Assembly: GCA_025667525.1 (NCBI GenBank)
Contig: CM046882.1
Span: 498,818,292-498,882,291 of the forward strand
DNA length: 64,000 nt
Source of the DNA: Glebionis coronaria
Taxonomy: Eukaryota; Streptophyta; Magnoliopsida; Asterales; Asteraceae
Reading direction: 5' to 3'
Shown: one piece after another, positions 48,352-60,078 of the stretch
Layout: every line of letters begins with the position of its first letter
How positions within the stretch are numbered: position 1 is the first letter of the stretch
Notes under the pieces: model-generated
Database searches by the model: none
Told to the model about the DNA's origin: nothing
The model's input: the letters and a program-made list of their open reading frames with translations, nothing else
Program-made: the position numbers and the translations under genes

Positions 48352-50010
48352 ATGAAGGATTGCCGTAAGGGCGAGATGGAGGGCACATCAGGACATGTTG
48401 ATTCCAAGCCGCCACCTACCACCGGGCGTGTCTACACGACATCTCGAGACCAGGCCAACAAGTCTACAGGTACCATCACTGGAATCTTGTATATGTATGG
48501 TCAAGCTGCGTGTGTTCTTTTCGATACGGGTGCTACTCACTCGATCATTTCTACTGCTTATGCTAAGAACATTAGGATGCTCCCCATGCCACTAGAGAAT
48601 AGGCTTACTATTTCCACGCCTTTGAGGGACTCTGTATTAATCACCCATGTATACAAGAGTCTTTCCCTAGAATTTGACGATAAGGTTCGTCCTGTTGACG
48701 CACTTCCGCTGGACATGAATGACTTCGACATGATTTTGGGCATGGATTGGCTATCCAAGCATCATGCTACCATAGACTGCCATTCATATCGAGTTATCTT
48801 CGGTGATGTTAATGCACCAGAGTACATTCATAACGGGTTCATACCCGGACGGTCTGTACAAATCATATCTACCCTGCAAGCGCGTACACTACTGTCACAT
48901 GGCTGCGAGGGTTATCTAGCTACGGTTCACGACATTGATTCTGAGTCTCCATCAATTCAGGATCAACCAATAGTGTCGGAATTCCAAGATGTATTTGCAG
49001 CAGAACTTCCGGGCATACCACCTGCACGAGAAGTAGAATTCAATATCGAGCTTATTCCAGGAGCTGAACCAATCTCCAAAGCTCCTTATCGCATGGCTCC
49101 CATAGAGCAGAAGGAGCTGAAGGATCAACTACAAGAACTTCTAGAACGAGGTTTCATTCGACCGAGCGCATCTCCATGGGGCGCACTGGTCTTATTTGTT
49201 AAGAAGAAGGATGGCAGTATGCGTCTTTGCATAGACTATCGCGAGCTCAACAAGATTACTATCTGGAATAGGTATCCACTGCCGCGTATAGACGATCTGT
49301 TTGACCAACTCCAAGGGGCCAAACACTTCTCCAAGATTGATCATAGGTCAGGCTACCATCAGCTACGGGTTAAGGAGCAGGACATCGCCAATACTGCTTT
49401 TCGTACCCGCTATGGCCACTACGAATTTGTAGTCATGCCATTCGGCCTGACCAATGCTCCAGCAGTGTTCATGGATTTGATGAACAGAATCTTCCATGAA
49501 TTTCTGGACAAGTTCGTCATTGTCTTCATCGATGACATCCTGATTTTCTCAAAGTCCAAGGAGGAACACGAAGACCATCTTCGTATAGTACTACAGATTC
49601 TTTGCCAGAAGCAGCTGTATGCTAAATTCTCCAAGTGTGAGTTCTGGTTAGACAAGGTGGCATTCTTAGGTCACATTGTATTAGCAGAAGGAATCACTAT
49701 GGATCCAGCGAAGGTTGAGGCCATTACTAAGTGGCCGAGGCTGACATCAGCGACGAAAGTCCGTATTTTCTTAGGCTTAGCTGGCTATTACCGTAGGTTC
49801 GTGGAGAAATTTTCCCGCTTAGCACTACCATTGACCAAACTGATGCGGAAAGGGGAGAAATTCGTCTGGACTGAAGAACGAGAGAAGAGCTTTGAAGACC
49901 TAAAGCAGAAGCTAGTATCTGCACCTATTCTTACTCTCCCATCTGGTACGGGTGGATTTCAAATCTACAGTGATGCATCGGGGAAGGGACTTGGTTGTGT
50001 TCTCATGTAA
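48352..50010 (+). pseudogene. Gypsy-2 protease, RT and RNase H start
   Basis: Continues the gag frame without a break. The protease is [13 protein letters not shown]. The RT includes [20 protein letters not shown], where Trp replaces the usual Arg or Lys, and [14 protein letters not shown], where His replaces a hydrophobic residue. The catalytic FIDD is at 49525-49536, followed by [17 protein letters not shown]. RNase H begins [15 protein letters not shown] and is cut by a stop (50008-50010) at a position where Gypsy-1 has Gln. Confidence 0.9.
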
Positions 50011-50481
50011 CATGGGAAAGTGATCGCGTACGCTTCACGGCAGCTTAAGCCTTATGAAGAAAATTACCCCACGCATGACTTGGAACTTGCTGCAGTCGTG
50101 TTTGCATTGAAGATATGGAGGCACTACTTATATGGAGAATCATGTGATATTTTCACGGACCACAAGAGCTTGAAGTATATCTTCACTCAACGTAAATTGA
50201 ACATGAGACATAGGAGATGGTTAGAGCTGTTGAAGGATTATGACATTAATCTACAGTATCATCCCGGAAAAGCAAATGTAGTAGCAGATGCTCTTAGCAG
50301 GAAGTCCGGAATGATCAATGGTATTAAAATTGAGGAGGAAATCATAAGAGACTTGGAGCGACTAGACATCAAGATCATGGTACGTGGACAGCACGGTTAC
50401 TGGGCTAATCTTAGAGTAGAACCCGAGTACTCTCTAAGATCAAGGAAGCTCAGAAAAATGATGGAGAAATCTGGGCGATAG
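50011..50481 (+). pseudogene. Gypsy-2 RNase H, rest
   Basis: Same frame after the stop: [50 protein letters not shown] frameshift near 50430 moves the reading toward the integrase linker. Another stop in that frame lies at about 50500. Confidence 0.87.
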
Positions 50482-51614
50482 TACAGAATTTGGAGAAACA
50501 GACATAATTCAGAGTAGATGCAGATGGTATCGTATGGCAGGGCACGAGACTTTGTGTTCCTGATGACCAAGAACTCCGGGAAGCCTTGTTAGCTGAAGCT
50601 CATAGATCCCCATTCTCTATACATCCTGGTTCGACTAACATGTACCATGACATCAAGCAGTATTTTTGGTGGAATGGTATGAAACAGGATGTGGCCACTT
50701 ACGTCTCCAAATGTCTTACCTGCCAGCAGGTTAAGATCGAGCATCAGCGATCTGGCGGTCTCCTTCAACCGTTAGATATTCCAGAGTGGAAGTGGGACAA
50801 AATCACCATGGATTTTGTTACTGGTCTTCCGCCTACCAAGAGGAAGCACGATGCAATTTGGGTTATCGTAGATCGACTTACCAAATCAGCTCCTTTCTTA
50901 CCGATCCGCAAGGAAGATCCGGTAAGTAAACTCGCCGATACGTATAGAAGAGATATCATGAGACTCCACGGTGCACCATCCAGCATCGTCTCATACAGAG
51001 ATCCTCGTTTCACTTCGCGATTTTGGAAGAGTCTACAGAAAGCTTGGGGTACACAACATAAGCTTAGCACGGCTTTTCATCCTCAAACAGACGGACAGTC
51101 GAAGCGAACGATTCAGACATTGGAAGACATGTTGAGGTCATGTGCGTTGGAATGGACGGGTGATTGGGACGATTACATTTGTTTGGTGGAGTTTGCATAC
51201 AACAACAGTTGGCACGCCAGTATCAAGTGTGCTCCTTTCGAGATGTTGTATGGCAGGAAGTGTCGCGCCCCAATCTGCTGGGATCAGGTTGGCGAGCGAA
51301 CACTTGAAGGACCAGAAATCATAGAGATGGCCTATGAAAAGATCGCAGTAGCTAAGCAGATACTTCAGGAAGCACGGTTACGTCAGAAGAGTTACGTCGA
51401 TAAGCATCATAGGGACATACATTTTAACGTAGGTGATCACGTCTTCCTTAAGGTTTCGCCGGCACGTGGTGTTAGACGCTTCAGGATTAAAGGGAAGCTC
51501 AGTCCTCATTTCATCAGACCGTTTGATATCATTGAACGAGTCGATGAAGTATCTTACCGGTTAGCGTTACCTCTGCAGCTTTCTCATGTGCACAATGTGT
51601 TTCATGTGTCCTAA
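50482..51614 (+). pseudogene. Gypsy-2 integrase with two lost catalytic residues
   Basis: The zinc module HRSPFSIHPGSTNMYHD with KCLTCQQVK is intact, and the first Asp is in TMDFVTGLP. The second motif reads SIVSYRDPRF: Tyr (50994-50996) replaces the catalytic Asp that Gypsy-1 keeps. The third reads GQSKRTIQTLE: Lys (51102-51104) replaces the catalytic Glu. The two sites are 36 codons apart, the spacing of DD35E enzymes. A stop at 51612 ends the frame before the chromodomain. Confidence 0.9.
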
Positions 51615-51848
51615 CTCAGAGGGTACCAGTATCATCCCCTTTACATGGTTCAGTATCCACTGGAACAGATACGTGAAGATCTCACTTTCATAGAAGAACC
51701 CGAACGAGTTCTTGATAGACAAGAACGAGTCATGAGAAGGAAGACGATTCCATTCGTCAAAATCCTTTGGAGGGATCATACCGAGCGGGAAGCCACTTGG
51801 GAAACAGAGGAGTCTATCCGGGCTTCTTACCCTTATTTCATATTTTGA
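51615..51848 (+). pseudogene. Gypsy-2 chromodomain
   Basis: Same frame after the stop. It holds DLTFIEEPERVLDRQERVMR, then IPFVKILWRDHTEREATWET and ESIRASYPYFIF. Aromatic and acidic positions fit a chromodomain of the Tekay/Reina kind. Confidence 0.83.
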
Positions 51849-51910
51849 ATTCGGGTATGTTCTTCTTTTCCAGTTTACTTTATCTCTAATTCGGGGACGA
51901 ATTATTCTTT

Positions 51911-51925
51911 TTAGGGGGGAAGAGT
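51911..51925 (+). other. Gypsy-2 polypurine tract
   Basis: TTAGGGGGGAAGAGT directly before the 3' LTR. Confidence 0.85.
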
Positions 51926-54905
51926 TGAAAAACCCGCATGCTTTTACCATGAATAGTGCCCTTAAGATCATACGTACTAGATTAAAACTTTCCTTTTATA
52001 GTATGATTACGTTCACGTGTTAGAATTTTACGTATTACGTACGTGTTAGAACACGATAAGTATTTATTACGTACGAACACACAATAATTATTTAACAATA
52101 ACTAATCACGAGCATGCGATCATGAAATCATGAACCTAATTAAATCATGAGCTAATATTAATTACGTATATATATATTTATTACAAACACGAATAAATAT
52201 ATTAAGTCACGGTAAATATTTAACGAGAACACATAAAATACGAACACGACTAAACACGAGTGAACACTTAAATAACGAGACACGGAAAACGGTACGGGTA
52301 CCCCATGTGGGGCCCCTTAGCCGCGGCTACATCAAGAGATGGGCCAAGCCCATCTAAAATTTTACTAAGAAGGGGTAAAGGTAAAATCTTGTTTCCATTT
52401 TTCACTTTACAGTAAACTTAATCAAAAACCTAAAAAGATTTTTCTCCTTCTCCTTCTTCCTCTCCTTGGCTGCCGCATACAACAAAAAGAAAGGGGGTGT
52501 TCGTTTGTTTTTGATATTGAATCTTATACGCGTGTTCGTGTGTGTTCATCCTCGTTAGATCCACGCATTCGGTATATATTGTTAATCCTTTTTCTTTTGT
52601 TTTGATTTAATAAATTAAATAAGAACATGATGTTTTTAAAAACCTAATTAAAAACATAAATCAAACATGTAATTGGTTATGGGGTAAATCAAAACGGATG
52701 TTTTTAGGGGTGTTTGTTTGGCCGACGCCTAAACCGAACCCCTAAGGGGTCTCTGTTTGGCTTATAGACAACCACCGAGACCATATGGTCCCGGTTGGGT
52801 GGTGTGGGTCCCACGGCAGCAGCAACAAGGGGGAAACCCCGAGGTGGTTCGGGGTATTGAGTTGATTTCGAGTCCGGTTCATGGTTTCTAGTCACGATCC
52901 GGTTCATGGTTTATGTTAATGTGATGTTTTAATAATCATATGTTAAAATTAAATTAATAATTATATGACATGATTAATTTAATAAAACATGACTTAGGTT
53001 ATAATTTAGTTATTATATCATGGAATTATTAACCTAAGTATTTATATTTTTCTAGACTTATAATTAATTAATTATTTAAAAACCATGGTCATAATTAGTT
53101 AATTAACATGACTTAGGTTATATTATTAATAAATAATAATACATGTTTTAACCTAAGTATTTAACTTTATTTAATTAAAAACATGATATATTTAATTAAA
53201 TACTTTTAACCTATAGTTTATTTAAATTACATGTAATAATTAATAAACTATACATTATATCATTATGACTTAGAATAATAATCAGAAAACACTTAAGCTT
53301 ATATGCTTAGCTTATTTAACCAGCTTATATCTAATTATGGAAACTTTCTATTTTTGGAAACTTATTTATTTAAGACAGCTAATCTATTTATGGAAACTTT
53401 CTATTTTTAGAAACTTATTAATTCAGGCAGCTAATCTATTTATGGAAACTTTCTATTTTTAGAAACTTATTTAATTAAGGCAGCTAATCTATTTATGGAA
53501 ACTTTCTATTTTTAGAAACTTATCTATTTTAAGCAGTAATTCTATTTATGGAAACTTTCTATTTTTGGAAACTTTTTATTTTTGGAAACTTTCTATTTTT
53601 GGTAACTTTCTATTTTTGGAAACTTTCTATTTTAGGAAACCTGCTATTTTTAGAAAGTTACTTATTATTACACAGTAAGTATAATAATACATGAAATACA
53701 AGTAATACTTAATCAGAATAGACAGAAGATGAGATAAACACAGTTTAAGGCTTAAAACAGTAAAACGTGGTATGAATGTATAAAATAAGCTAAGACATGA
53801 CATAAAACCAGTTACGTATTTAGTAATCAGATACTTATTCACGTATGTATTTATGTAGCATTAGTGATACCGAAGTAGGATTCTCCTCAGTTCGTCTTCT
53901 TCGTTCACTGGACATAAGGTACCGATTCCCGTCCTTTTAGTATGGACATTCTTTCCTTATTAGGATTCCCCGTTTGCAGCCAAATGTTTTCCCGTAGTAT
54001 AAGTTTATATGTTTGATTTGCTTATGTTTAATTTAGAATACCTATAGCCATATACATGCATGACCAGTTTCACCTAGTTATGGAGGTACCATAACCATAA
54101 CATTAGAGGCACTGATGTTATGACTTCACCATGGCGGAGTGATTGCTCGTGGCGTCCCTTCAGCTTTTGGCCATATTATTATATTTATCATGTGGGGCGT
54201 ATGGGTGCATCCTAGTTACATGTTTTTCAGCAGATTACTCAGTGTGAATGTGGTGTGTGCCTTGCATCCTTCACAAGGAGCTGATCCCTCCTACCCAAAC
54301 CAGTATATTAAATTAGAGACAGCCCCTCTAATTTGCATGATGAGGTCACCCCTCCAAGTATTCATGCACGGTGGATTTTCATGACCTATATTGGCTAATG
54401 GTAGAGTATGCTAAACAGTTTTTATAAGATAAACATAAGGCTTTTCAAACTATAAAACCAGTTTTACCAAGACTTAACCAGGTTATTCGGGACTTAGTTT
54501 CTTTCGCTGTTATATGTTATATGCTTATCCTATTCATGCTTTATTGTACATCCATGCACTGAGCGTATTGCTCAGCCGTTTTCCTTTTTCTATGTTCCCA
54601 AAACGGCAGGTACTCAGGGACGCTCGTAGACTTTAAGCGTACGTGCATATGGACTGGAAGCTTTCTAGCCTTTCTTTACTTTATGCATTATCATTACATT
54701 GACACTCTTGCTATGGACATTGTTTAGTCCTTTCCTTTACAGTACTTATGTTTGTGTGTGTGATGAGCTTTACTTTTAGACTACCGATGTTTGATTCCGG
54801 TATTTTCCTTTGATGGTCATGAAATGTTTAGACATTTTTCCTTGTATGCTTTGATGACACGCCATAATTACGCGTGACATTTCATTATCAAAATGGGGTG
54901 TTACA
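51926..54905 (+). repeat. Gypsy-2 3' LTR
   Basis: 2980 bp. It is 33 bp shorter than the 5' LTR, which is close to two 17-bp units of the internal array. Confidence 0.92.
53336..53660 (+). repeat. 17-bp tandem array in Gypsy-2 3' LTR
   Basis: Same unit as at 44990-45350, with fewer head-to-tail copies. Confidence 0.85.
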
Positions 54906-55161
54906 CTCTCCATGTGAGGGAGGTCAGGGGTTCAACTCTTGTCATTCCCCATACGGGTGATTTTCCTAGGATTGGCAGTCGTGTTTGAATCCTATCACAA
55001 TGCCTTGAAGCCCCTTAATGGGAAACTGGATGGCAACATGGGGGTTGATATTATCTTCGTGAGATGACTCAAACTCGGGTCGAGAGACTTGGTGCCTCGG
55101 TGGCACGCAAGATACTCCGCTGCACCAAAACTGCCGTTAAAAAAAACTCGATACTAGTTTG

Positions 55162-56339
55162 AAAGGTGTTTGCGTCTATCTTTTTTTACTTGTAACATAG
55201 AAGGTGACTTGAGGTTACCATTAAAAAAGAATATGAAAAAAACTCCTCATGTTAGTAGAAAACAAGAAATAATTTGCATCGTTCCTTAATTGTCTATTGT
55301 TTGTCAACCAAGAGATACATGTGTATGTTCAACTTATATAACAAAAATGTAAACTATAAATTATGGCTAATTGAAAATGTACTTTTGGGTTTATAAGATG
55401 ACAAAGCACTCGGGATTATTTATAACGCATAAGTTTTATTGTAAAGAAGTCTAACAAGAAATTTTGTTTGTTTACTTTTTAATGAAGTAAATTGGCAAAA
55501 TTTTCTTTATAGCACCAAACGAATTTTGATTGAGGCCAATTCTCGAGTTAATAATCTTAGGTACAAGAACGCGACCTCTAAAGGCCACAAAATATTTGCT
55601 AAGTATCGGAATTGCGAACTTACGTACATTCTATAGTTTTATGGTATTAACTTAACAACTTCGATCGAGATCTTGATCAAAATATGATACTGCGTATTTC
55701 TTTTGTGTAATTTCAGTACAAAAGACTTTATAATGTTGTTTGAAATGATTTTTTTCGAGTATTTTGTTTCGGATGTGTGCATGTAAAATAGTTATTGTTC
55801 GTAGGTAGGTCGTTATTCACTAGAATATTAGATCATTGGGTTCTTTATTAGAGTTGTGTACAAAACGTTCCACTGTTGGAATGAAATCCTACCAAGAAGT
55901 ATCATCCGTCTCGGTTTTTCTCCCCCCACTGCATACGTCACTGCCAGGTCATCGTTAACCACGATTACACGATACATTCTCCTATGACAACAACGTTGCC
56001 TCTAAGGATCCGCATGTGCCCTGTTTTTACACTGTCTTAGCCACCAACTTTGACTATCAACAAAATGTGTTTGACCTTCTTCCATCGCTACTCTCAGCCG
56101 TAACTTTTGGCGCTGTTACCGTCTCAGCATTCCCTAGCTTAAGGGTCCTTCAAGAAAATATTTAGCTTCCATTTTTTACTCGTTCGTGGTGCCGCCACAG
56201 CCACCGATCGATAGTGACAGCGGAATATGTTGTTATGGCCATGGGAATTGGTTGCCATCGGTTTCTTTTGTGCCTGAGACGCAAAAGCCCGGGCCAACTG
56301 ATCTTGATTGTATCTGGAGCTTCTGATCGATTCCAACAA
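55162..56339. other. Unassigned region between SINE and Copia-3
   Basis: About 1.2 kb, AT-rich until 55860 and then of more even composition. A minus-strand frame at 56139-56339 (MLESIRSSRYNQDQLARAFA...) resembles nothing I know. It could be a gene fragment or DNA beside the Copia-3 LTR. Confidence 0.4.
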
Positions 56340-56758
56340 CCTGCGCCAACTTTATGAAGTTCATTCTATGTTATGTATTTGTTAATCCCACTTTTCAATC
56401 CATAACACAAGATTTAAATTAGATTAAGAGAGAGAAAGAGAAGAAAGTTAGAGAGAGAAAGTAGAGACACAAACTAGAATAGTTGAAGGTTTACTAGTGT
56501 AAAATAATGAACCAACACCCTCTTCCACACATGAAAGAGGGTATATATACCCACGAACCACATGGGCTCTCCATGGGCCGTGGGTTTGTTTCCATGGGTC
56601 GGGCTTGGCTTGTCTTGGGCTTAGAGCCCCTAACTTATACAATATTAGCTTAATGTCCAAGCCCGATTTTCCCGACTAACCTATTACAATACAAGACCTT
56701 TAACAACTAAGATGACCTATTACATTCTTGTTCGACTATATAAAATCTAGGGCTAACA
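56340..56758 (-). repeat. Copia-3 3' LTR (left border approximate)
   Basis: On the minus strand it starts TGTTAGCCCTAG at 56758, directly after a polypurine tract. TATATATA lies at 56542-56549 and a GA/CT microsatellite at 56425-56465. The other end is a guess (TGCGCC on plus at 56342), because no second LTR lies in the window. Confidence 0.6.
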
Positions 56759-56770
56759 ATCTCCCCTAAT
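56759..56770 (-). other. Copia-3 polypurine tract
   Basis: On the minus strand ATTAGGGGAGAT abuts the LTR start. Confidence 0.75.
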
Positions 56771-59190
56771 GTATCGGTCATCTTTAAATGCATAAGATGA
56801 TTGAGTGAATACATTCTTGTGGAGGTGATCTTCCTTCTTTGGTCTTGAAACTTGGTCTTGATCTTGTTTGTAACGACTTTGTTCCTTCATGATTTTGTGA
56901 TATTTATCTTGAGCCTTAGTCATTTGACTTTAAGCGCTTGAGATCTTCATCTTGTGTTCATTGTGACTAAGATGACCTATTACATTATTACATTCTTAAG
57001 TATCTTGATTAACGCCATCTTGTGCTCTTGTGACTTCAGATTCGACATGTTCATACTTTGTTGATTTCAAAAGGCTAACAATCTCCAACATAAATATAGT
57101 TGAAGTTAGACCTTGAGGTATCCATTGATTATTAGAGTAGCAGAAGTCTTTAATTTGTAGTATGAACATGTGAAGACAACTTCGGTTAGTACACAGCTAC
57201 GCCACCATCTTGATATGCATCAACATATATAGACATGGACGAAATGGCTTTAAACATTTCACCCTAACTCGTTAGCGTCTTACCTCCGGTCGGTGAAGAC
57301 CGTTAGACGGCATTAAATATCGTACCTTTGATAGGGTAGATTCGATTAAGAACCTCCTTGACAGGGTTTCTCGGCGGTGGTAGCCAGTTCTATTTACTCG
57401 ACCGTCTCAAAGTAGACTACGAACATAAAGAGTGAATCATAAGGATAAATTATCCGTCTGATTAAAGTTGTCAATTCAGAATTTCTAGAACAAGTTTGAT
57501 TCTATAAGAATCGCACCATTGTTGCTTTCCAGTTTGTCACAAGCTTGATTCATAGAGAATCTTGCGAGTCACCTACCACAGTGTTGTTTGATGTTGACAC
57601 TGGAAGGATTTCCATTCGTCACTGTGAACCCTAAAGAGTGTCACTATGAATGTTCTGGCAAGATCACACGGATTTTACGAAGAAACCTGGAATCAAGTTT
57701 GAACCAATTAAGAATCCAAACTTAGTTGCATTGCAGTTCTCACAAGTTTGATTCGTGTAGAATCGCACAAGTTACCTACCATGAGCTTGTTTGATGCTGG
57801 CTCAAGCAGGATTTCCATCTTCATTGTGAATCGTATCACTCAGATGTTCTGGAAATATCACAAGGTTAATGTGTAGGACTCGATTGTGTCCTAGTGAGAT
57901 GATAGATTAATCTCTTTTTGGCTCTAGACTCGATAAGTGCATTTTAGTAATCGAAGGCTGGAGCAGACTGCCACCTTTTCAATATTAACTAACTCGGAGT
58001 GACAAAGTCAATAGATACGTGTTGATCTCCTTAACAATGAGACAAGTTTCTTTTGAGAGAAACCCGAATGGCTAGGAAGGGTTGTGCATTGCATCACTAG
58101 GTCCATGACGTCTTGTCTTCAATAGATGTATTGACCCGGTTTCTGCCTAAGTTGCATAGAATATTCAACTCCTTCAATGCTTACCAATACGTAATCACTA
58201 GCACCTTGTTGTGATTGTTCCAGTGCTAACTTAAGTAATTAGCCCGCATTCAGCTTCATTCAACTCCATCTTTCCTAAGGACAACTATTTCCAGCTATGG
58301 AATATCCTTAGGTAGATCCCTCCGGTTCTGGTTGGATCATAGGACTTAGTTTCCTATCCTAAACCACCTTTTGACTCCATCGTTCCGTCGTGGACAGTGT
58401 TTTGGGTAAAGATCGTAACCATAAAACCATTGAAAACCATTCAAAGTGCTTGACAAAAATTAAAACTTTTAATACTCTGAAAGTTTTACATTTCCGAAAA
58501 GCTCCCCCTACACACATGCATCGATATAAGAAATAGTTTAGCATGTGAAGGAAAGAGTTGCACTTGAGTCTTTAAGATCACATGTTGTGATATATTACAT
58601 TTTAATCACATTTTCTCCCCTATCTCTAATATAAAAATATAATATTAGAGATACCAATTGATTAAAATATGACAATTTCTAAAACCTATGGGGAGAGAAA
58701 GATGTGCGCACACATGAATCATGGAACTTTTGTAGTCGATTTGCTCCCCCTCAACAATATATGTGTGTCTTGATACAAAAATTGACAAATTTTGGATAAA
58801 CGACACCATAAAATATGTTAAGGTACGGAGTTGAGATGCCTTATCCGATATGGTATATTACATTTGACAGTTTTTAGACCGTTTTTGGAATGTGTTGGAT
58901 ACATAAAATATGACAATATCTGAAACGTACCCAACAGCATTAAAGGCTTTGATTTTAAAACGCTCTCCCTCAAAAATTAATCAAAATAACATATGACATT
59001 TTTGAGATATAAAAACCATTTTACGAGGAAAGGAGTGTTGAACACAAAATTTTGAATGATTTAGAAAAATCTTTTGAGAAATTCTAGATAAATTGTGTTC
59101 AACGGTTTTAAAATAATCATGATAGAAGACTTCTCCTCTATTGCTTAGGAAAAGCGCACTGAAACGTACCCTTCCCTTTCAGGTCCGCTT
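56771..59190 (-). other. Copia-3 non-coding region before the 3' LTR
   Basis: 2.4 kb without coding homology. It includes two copies of a roughly 202-bp degenerate repeat and an inverted repeat at 58622-58652 (ATCTCTAATAT and its complement). Confidence 0.55.
57480..57880. repeat. Two degenerate copies of a roughly 202-bp repeat with hairpins
   Basis: AAGTTTGATTC...AGAATC words occur near 57500 and 57541 and again about 202 bp later, followed each time by ACCTACCA. In copy 1 CAGTGT pairs with ACACTG; in copy 2 GAGC pairs with GCTC at the matching place. Confidence 0.55.
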
Positions 59191-59192
59191 TT

Positions 59193-60070
59193 CATGAGCT
59201 TAAAACTTTGATTGTTTTGTGACTAGCTCATGACCGAGAAAAATTAATCTCTCATTGTGAAGGATAAGTTATCATCCGTGATAAACTTTCCTTAAGTTGA
59301 AGTTCGAGTTCTAAGCTGACATTTACTTAGAAGTCGTTTTTCATGAACTTAAAAACTTTGAATGTTTTTATGAGAAGCTCATGACCGAGAAATATGGATT
59401 TCTCGTTGAGAAGGATAAGTTATCGTCCGAGATAAACTTTCCTTAGTTGAGGTCCGAGTCCTAAGCTGTGATTCGCTTAGAAGTTATTTACACGAGCTTA
59501 AAACTTTCGAAGAGTTTTATTGAAAGCTCGTGTCCGAGAAAATTGAATTTCTCGTTTTGAGGATAAGTCATACTCGGGATGAACTTTCATGTTTTTGAAG
59601 TGCGAGTTACAGTCTGACATGAGCTTAAAAACGTTGAATGTTTTTACATATAGCTCATGTCCTAGAAAACTTAATTTCTCGTTCTGAGGATAAGTCATCC
59701 TCGGGATGAACTTTCCTGTCTTGTGAGCCCGGGTTACAGTTTGTAATTTAACTATAAGCCATTACATGAGCTTCAAAATTTGGAATAGTTTGAATGTAAG
59801 CTCGTGTCCGAGAAATATGAATTTCTTGTTTTGAGGGTAGGTTATCATTCTAGAGATAAACTTCCCTGTCTTTGAGGAACGAGTTACAACCTGTAATTTG
59901 ACTGTAAATCATGTACACGAGCATAAAACTTTTGAATAGTTTTAATAGAAGCTCGTGTCCGAGAAATATTAATTTCTCGTTTTGAGGGTAACTTATCATT
60001 GAAGAGATGAAGTTCCCTTTATTTGACGTTCGAGTTACAGTCTGATATGTGACTGTAAGTCATCATAGAA
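59193..60070. repeat. Six tandem units with conserved, co-varying hairpins
   Basis: Hairpins lie at 59193-59232, 59342-59383, 59491-59532, 59618-59659, 59765-59806 and 59916-59957, repeating every 127-151 bp. The outer arms are CATGAGCT/AGCTCATG in units 1 and 4, CACGAGC/GCTCGTG in units 3 and 6, and a T-G wobble in unit 5. An inner stem of AAAAC-type/GTTTT-type bases follows. Each unit also has a second hairpin (CGAGAAAT...ATTTCTCG) and a third (AGTTAT...ATAAACT or AGTCAT...ATGAACT). Confidence 0.82.
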
Positions 60071-60078
60071 GCTTAATT

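Larger units (their letters stand above)
43580..54905 (+). mobile_element. Gypsy-2: chromovirus inserted in the SINE
   Basis: Plus-strand Gypsy element of 11.3 kb flanked by CTCTC (43575-43579 and 54906-54910). It has LTRs of about 3 kb, primer site, gag with intron-like interruptions, protease, RT, RNase H, integrase and chromodomain. It is related to Gypsy-1 by protein but not by LTR sequence. It is inactive: stops, one frameshift and two lost integrase residues. Confidence 0.92.
43533..55144 (+). mobile_element. tRNA-derived SINE, split by Gypsy-2
   Basis: Without Gypsy-2 and one copy of its target duplication, the element is 281 bp: 43533-43579 joined to 54911-55144. Box A is TAGCTCAGTTGG (43544-43555) and box B is GGTTCAACTC (54929-54938), the internal RNA polymerase III promoter of a tRNA. 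It ends in an A-run before the 17-bp duplication. SINEs move by LINE-encoded enzymes. The split separates the two promoter boxes, so this copy cannot be transcribed normally. Confidence 0.85.

Noticed and set aside
56139..56339. Minus-strand frame as a real gene
   Set aside because: No recognised domain, no splice partners, and a position beside the Copia-3 LTR.
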